From Bacteroidales bacterium UBA5266 (GTDB lineage: Bacteria; Bacteroidota; Bacteroidia; Bacteroidales; WCHB1-69), in contig DHTG01000086.1 of NCBI GenBank assembly GCA_002411545.1, forward strand, positions 1 to 17,707: DNA of 17,707 nt, written 5' to 3'. Below the pieces are notes generated by a model. It saw only the letters and a list, made by a program, of their open reading frames with translations, was not told the origin of the DNA and did not search any database. The position numbers were made by a program, and so were the translations under genes. This document shows positions 15,381 through 17,707 of the stretch, piece after piece (the stretch's first letter is position 1; every line of letters starts with the position of its first letter).

Positions 15381-16076
15381 ATGAAAAAACTTATTTTATT
15401 CTTTTTTATCGCAGGAAGCATTAGCTTGGTTAATGCTCAAAAAGTAGTAGGCATTTATTTCATTAATCAAAGTCAAGCTATTAATTTAGATGGGCTTAGT
15501 TTATATATGCCCTCAAATCCACCCGCCAATTTAACATTTCCACTTTTAGTTGTATATCAAAACACCGGAGATGTAATCAACGCCGGAGATTCTATGCATA
15601 TGTCTTTAATCGTAGAAGGACAAAATATGTTAAATTTGAAAATCACTTTCAATGAAGCATTAGAAACAGATTCTGTTTCTATGGTTAATCTTCAAAATTT
15701 AAGCGTTCCTACATCCACATTTAAAGCAACTAACACATGGTGTTTCGGCATCACCAAAGCATACCGTTCAGGTGTTGAAACTACATATAGCGATACTTTA
15801 TGTGCCACCTTTACAACACAAACCACCGGTGTTAGTGAAATTTCTACTATAGAAACTGTTATTTATCCTAATCCTGCAAAAGACATCCTTTACATCGACA
15901 ATGCCGAAAATGCTGACATTTACATTTATAACACCATCGGACAAATCGTTAAAAAAGTTACAAATGTTTTGGATAAAAGCGAAATCAATATTTCCGATTT
16001 AAACAATGGCATGTACATTGTACGTATTCAAAGAGGACAAAGTGTTCAAACACAAAAAATTCAAATTATTAAGTAA
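15381..16076 (+). CDS. Short secreted protein with T9SS type A sorting domain
   Basis: A 231-residue exported protein. Residues 1-19 are a signal peptide with cleavage predicted at A19|Q20. Residues about 20-150 form a beta-rich domain of unknown family with two cysteines, C121 and C141, which may form a disulfide. It contains VVYQNTGDVINAGDSM and MSLIVEGQN, reminiscent of an immunoglobulin-like or CARDB-type fold, but that is only an impression. Residues about 158-231 are a T9SS type A domain: ETVIYPNPAKD, NTIGQIVKKV, then SDLNNGMYIVRI and a short KIQIIK end. The cargo domain of about 130 residues is small for this class. It is a single-gene unit with its own promoter (15327-15334) and a strong terminator (16102-16134). 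Function unknown. Confidence 0.85.
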   Translation: MKKLILFFFIAGSISLVNAQKVVGIYFINQSQAINLDGLSLYMPSNPPANLTFPLLVVYQNTGDVINAGDSMHMSLIVEGQNMLNLKITFNEALETDSVSMVNLQNLSVPTSTFKATNTWCFGITKAYRSGVETTYSDTLCATFTTQTTGVSEISTIETVIYPNPAKDILYIDNAENADIYIYNTIGQIVKKVTNVLDKSEINISDLNNGMYIVRIQRGQSVQTQKIQIIK

Positions 16077-16101
16077 GATACCTATTTAATGAAAATAACA
16101 T

Positions 16102-16134
16102 AAGGTGACTTTTCTTTTTGAAAGTCACCTTTTT
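16102..16134 (+). terminator. Rho-independent terminator of the short T9SS cargo gene
   Basis: AAGGTGACTTT (16102-16112) and AAAGTCACCTT (16121-16131) form an 11-bp perfect stem with an 8-base loop, followed by TTTAATT. It is the best terminator in the window, 25 bases after the cargo gene stop and 12 bases before the deoC start. Confidence 0.9.
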
Positions 16135-16146
16135 AATTAAATATAG

Positions 16147-16950
16147 ATGGATATTCAATACATAAACCATTACATAGATCATATAAAACATACTTCACAA
16201 AAAAGGGATAAGCAAAGCGCTTTACGCTTAGCTTTGTCATGTTTGGATTTAACCTCTTTGAATGGGAGCGATACGGAAAAAGACATTATCCGATTATGCA
16301 AACAAGCCATGAATCTTGAACCACATCCGGCCGCTATATGCATATTTGCTCCATTTTGTAAAACAACAAAAAGCTTTCTAAAACATACAAACATAAAAGT
16401 TGCCAGCGTAGCAGGCGGATTTCCTTCCGGACAACTACCTCTCGAATTAAAACTTCACGAAGTGAAATATGCTATTTCCGAAGGTGCCGATGAAATTGAC
16501 ATGGTCATATCTCGTACCAAGTTCTTAGAAGGTAGATATGCTGAAGTGTATGATGAAATAGCTTCGATTAAAGCCTTATGCGGTAATACTATTCTAAAAG
16601 TCATCATTGAATGCGGAGAATTGCAAAGCATAGAAAACATATACAAAGCATCAGAAATTGCCATAGAAGCCGGCGCAAACTTCGTTAAAACATCAACCGG
16701 AAAAATCAATATCAATGCTACACCACAGAGTTTTACCACCATCCTTTTAGCAATTAAAGCACATTATGAAAAAAGCGAAAAAATGGTAGGAATAAAAGTT
16801 TCCGGAGGCATTAAAAAAGCTGAAACTGCTTTAGAGTACATAAACCTTTTGTACGGTATACTGAACGAACAATGGTTGCATAAAGAGTATTTCCGAATCG
16901 GAGCCAGTAGTTTAGCATTAGATATTGAAAAACAATTACATATCTTTTAA
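16147..16950 (+). CDS. deoC: Deoxyribose-phosphate aldolase
   Basis: A 267-residue class I aldolase that splits 2-deoxyribose-5-phosphate into acetaldehyde and glyceraldehyde-3-phosphate in deoxynucleoside catabolism. Aligning with E. coli DeoC gives Schiff-base lysine K181 in VKTSTGK (E. coli K167), D118 in EIDMV (D102) and K217 in GIKVSGG (K201). Also present are SVAGGFPSG (87-95), LKVIIECGEL and FRIGASSLALDI. The start, ATG at 16147, is only 12 bases after the terminator's T run, so no separate promoter is obvious; read-through from the cargo gene or a promoter inside the hairpin region are options. The 3' end overlaps the opposing elbB by 15 bases. No other deo gene is nearby. Confidence 0.94.
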   Translation: MDIQYINHYIDHIKHTSQKRDKQSALRLALSCLDLTSLNGSDTEKDIIRLCKQAMNLEPHPAAICIFAPFCKTTKSFLKHTNIKVASVAGGFPSGQLPLELKLHEVKYAISEGADEIDMVISRTKFLEGRYAEVYDEIASIKALCGNTILKVIIECGELQSIENIYKASEIAIEAGANFVKTSTGKININATPQSFTTILLAIKAHYEKSEKMVGIKVSGGIKKAETALEYINLLYGILNEQWLHKEYFRIGASSLALDIEKQLHIF

Positions 16951-17583
16951 CATGGTTTGTATTAAGTTTTCTGCTCCTTCAGCTATATCCGCTATGGACG
17001 CATCCAACATATAACAAGGGGTAGTAAAAATCTTATTTTTTCTATCTGAAACAACATCTGTTTGTATGGCATTTATATGATTAGCTCCCATCTTCACCAC
17101 GTCATCCGCCGTTGATTTATCTTGACCTACCGTTACAGTTATCCCTTTTAACACTTTTGCTATTAATACAGGCGAAATACACAGAGCACCAATGGGTTTC
17201 CCTACAGTATGGGTTTCTTTTATGATTCTTTCCACTTCCGAATTTACCTTAGCATTAATCCCTTCTATGGCATAGGTAAATAAATTCTTGGCAACTCCAA
17301 AACCTCCTGGAAACACTATTGCATCAAAATCTATTACCTTTAACATACTCAGGTCCTTAATATTACCGCGTGCAATGCGTGCAGCCTCGACTAAAACATT
17401 TCTTTTTTCGGACATTTCCTTCCCGTTTAGGTGATTGATGACATGATATTGTTCTATATCGGGGGCGAAAATTTCATATGCATTTTCCGATTTATCAATT
17501 GCTAACATTGTCATTACACTTTCATGGATTTCCGAACCATCTCTGTTTCCACATCCACATAAAATTACTGCAAACCTTTTCAT
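16936..17583 (-). CDS. elbB: ElbB-type isoprenoid biosynthesis glyoxalase family protein
   Basis: A 215-residue member of the DJ-1/PfpI superfamily, ElbB subgroup. The nucleophilic elbow is IGALCISPVL with C135; the early ILCGCGNRDGSEIHE motif and FPGGFGVAKNL (91-101) are typical of ElbB. Some members show glyoxalase activity on glyoxal. The E. coli protein was linked to isoprenoid metabolism, but its physiological role is not settled. It is predicted cytoplasmic, and length matches the family (about 217). Its stop overlaps the deoC stop region by 15 bases in convergent orientation. A TAAATTTG promoter core lies about 107 bases upstream. Confidence 0.9.
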   Translation of the reverse strand: MKRFAVILCGCGNRDGSEIHESVMTMLAIDKSENAYEIFAPDIEQYHVINHLNGKEMSEKRNVLVEAARIARGNIKDLSMLKVIDFDAIVFPGGFGVAKNLFTYAIEGINAKVNSEVERIIKETHTVGKPIGALCISPVLIAKVLKGITVTVGQDKSTADDVVKMGANHINAIQTDVVSDRKNKIFTTPCYMLDASIADIAEGAENLIQTMLKDM

Positions 17584-17689
17584 ACCTATAAATATTTAAT
17601 TATTTTCACTGATTTTACATAAAAACATTGATTTTTAGATTTATAGCTACTTATTTTTTCATTACAGAACATCAATATTTTTTTATTTG

Positions 17690-17697
17690 CAAATTTA
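17690..17697 (-). promoter_or_regulatory. Possible -7 promoter element of elbB
   Basis: The minus strand reads TAAATTTG followed by C, matching TAnnTTTG, about 107 bases upstream of elbB. It overlaps the palindrome ATTTGCAAAT. Any -33 element would lie past the window edge, so support is partial. Confidence 0.5.
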
Positions 17698-17707
17698 CAT
17701 AAAATTG

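Noticed and set aside
16455..16742. Minus-strand frame of 95 codons inside deoC
   Set aside because: It is a shadow of the highly conserved deoC catalytic region.
1..17707. CRISPR array, defence island or prophage
   Set aside because: No regularly spaced repeats and no cas, nuclease-defence or phage genes; the genes are housekeeping or envelope.

Overview
The window comes from a low-GC member of the Bacteroidetes, probably a Bacteroidales-like anaerobe (lineage is an inference). Two secreted proteins end in type IX secretion (T9SS) type A sorting domains. Three predicted signal peptides put Gln at +1. The recognisable promoters are of the Bacteroidetes TAnnTTTG type, each followed by C. Most start codons lack a Shine-Dalgarno sequence, and the two-component pair resembles RprX/RprY of Bacteroides.

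Layout, left to right. (1) 1-3951, plus strand: a tight three-gene run of envelope proteins. It holds the C-terminal end of a LysM protein, a T9SS-exported FG-GAP/VCBS repeat protein and a membrane-anchored MltF-type lytic transglycosylase. (2) 3963-4130, minus strand: tRNA-Pro(UGG) and tRNA-Ser(GCU), six bases apart, behind a clear TACTTTTG promoter. (3) 4252-6852, minus: a small TPR protein, a sensor histidine kinase and an OmpR-type response regulator. (4) 6853-7235: an AT-rich gap with no recognised gene. (5) 7236-11325, minus: an overlapping four-gene operon, thiH, a TPR protein, a DedA-family membrane protein and aroE, behind TACTTTTG at 11420-11427. (6) 11575-12880, plus: type I asparaginase and a 53-residue small ORF. 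(7) 12901-15192, minus: exodeoxyribonuclease III, a phosphate butyryl/acetyltransferase and the tRNA adenosine deaminase TadA. (8) 15381-16950, plus: a short T9SS-secreted protein, a strong terminator and deoC. (9) 16936-17583, minus: elbB, whose 3' end overlaps that of deoC.

Most of the window is ordinary core metabolism (shikimate, thiamin, deoxyribonucleoside catabolism, DNA repair, tRNA modification) mixed with envelope functions. I see no CRISPR array, transposon, phage gene, rRNA or known riboswitch. The points most worth a second look are the mixed-function overlapping operon, the DedA protein with a cleavable Q-type signal peptide, the small TPR protein attached to the two-component system, the small ORF downstream of the asparaginase gene, and several short repeats and hairpins near gene starts. 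None of these is strong evidence for a new system.
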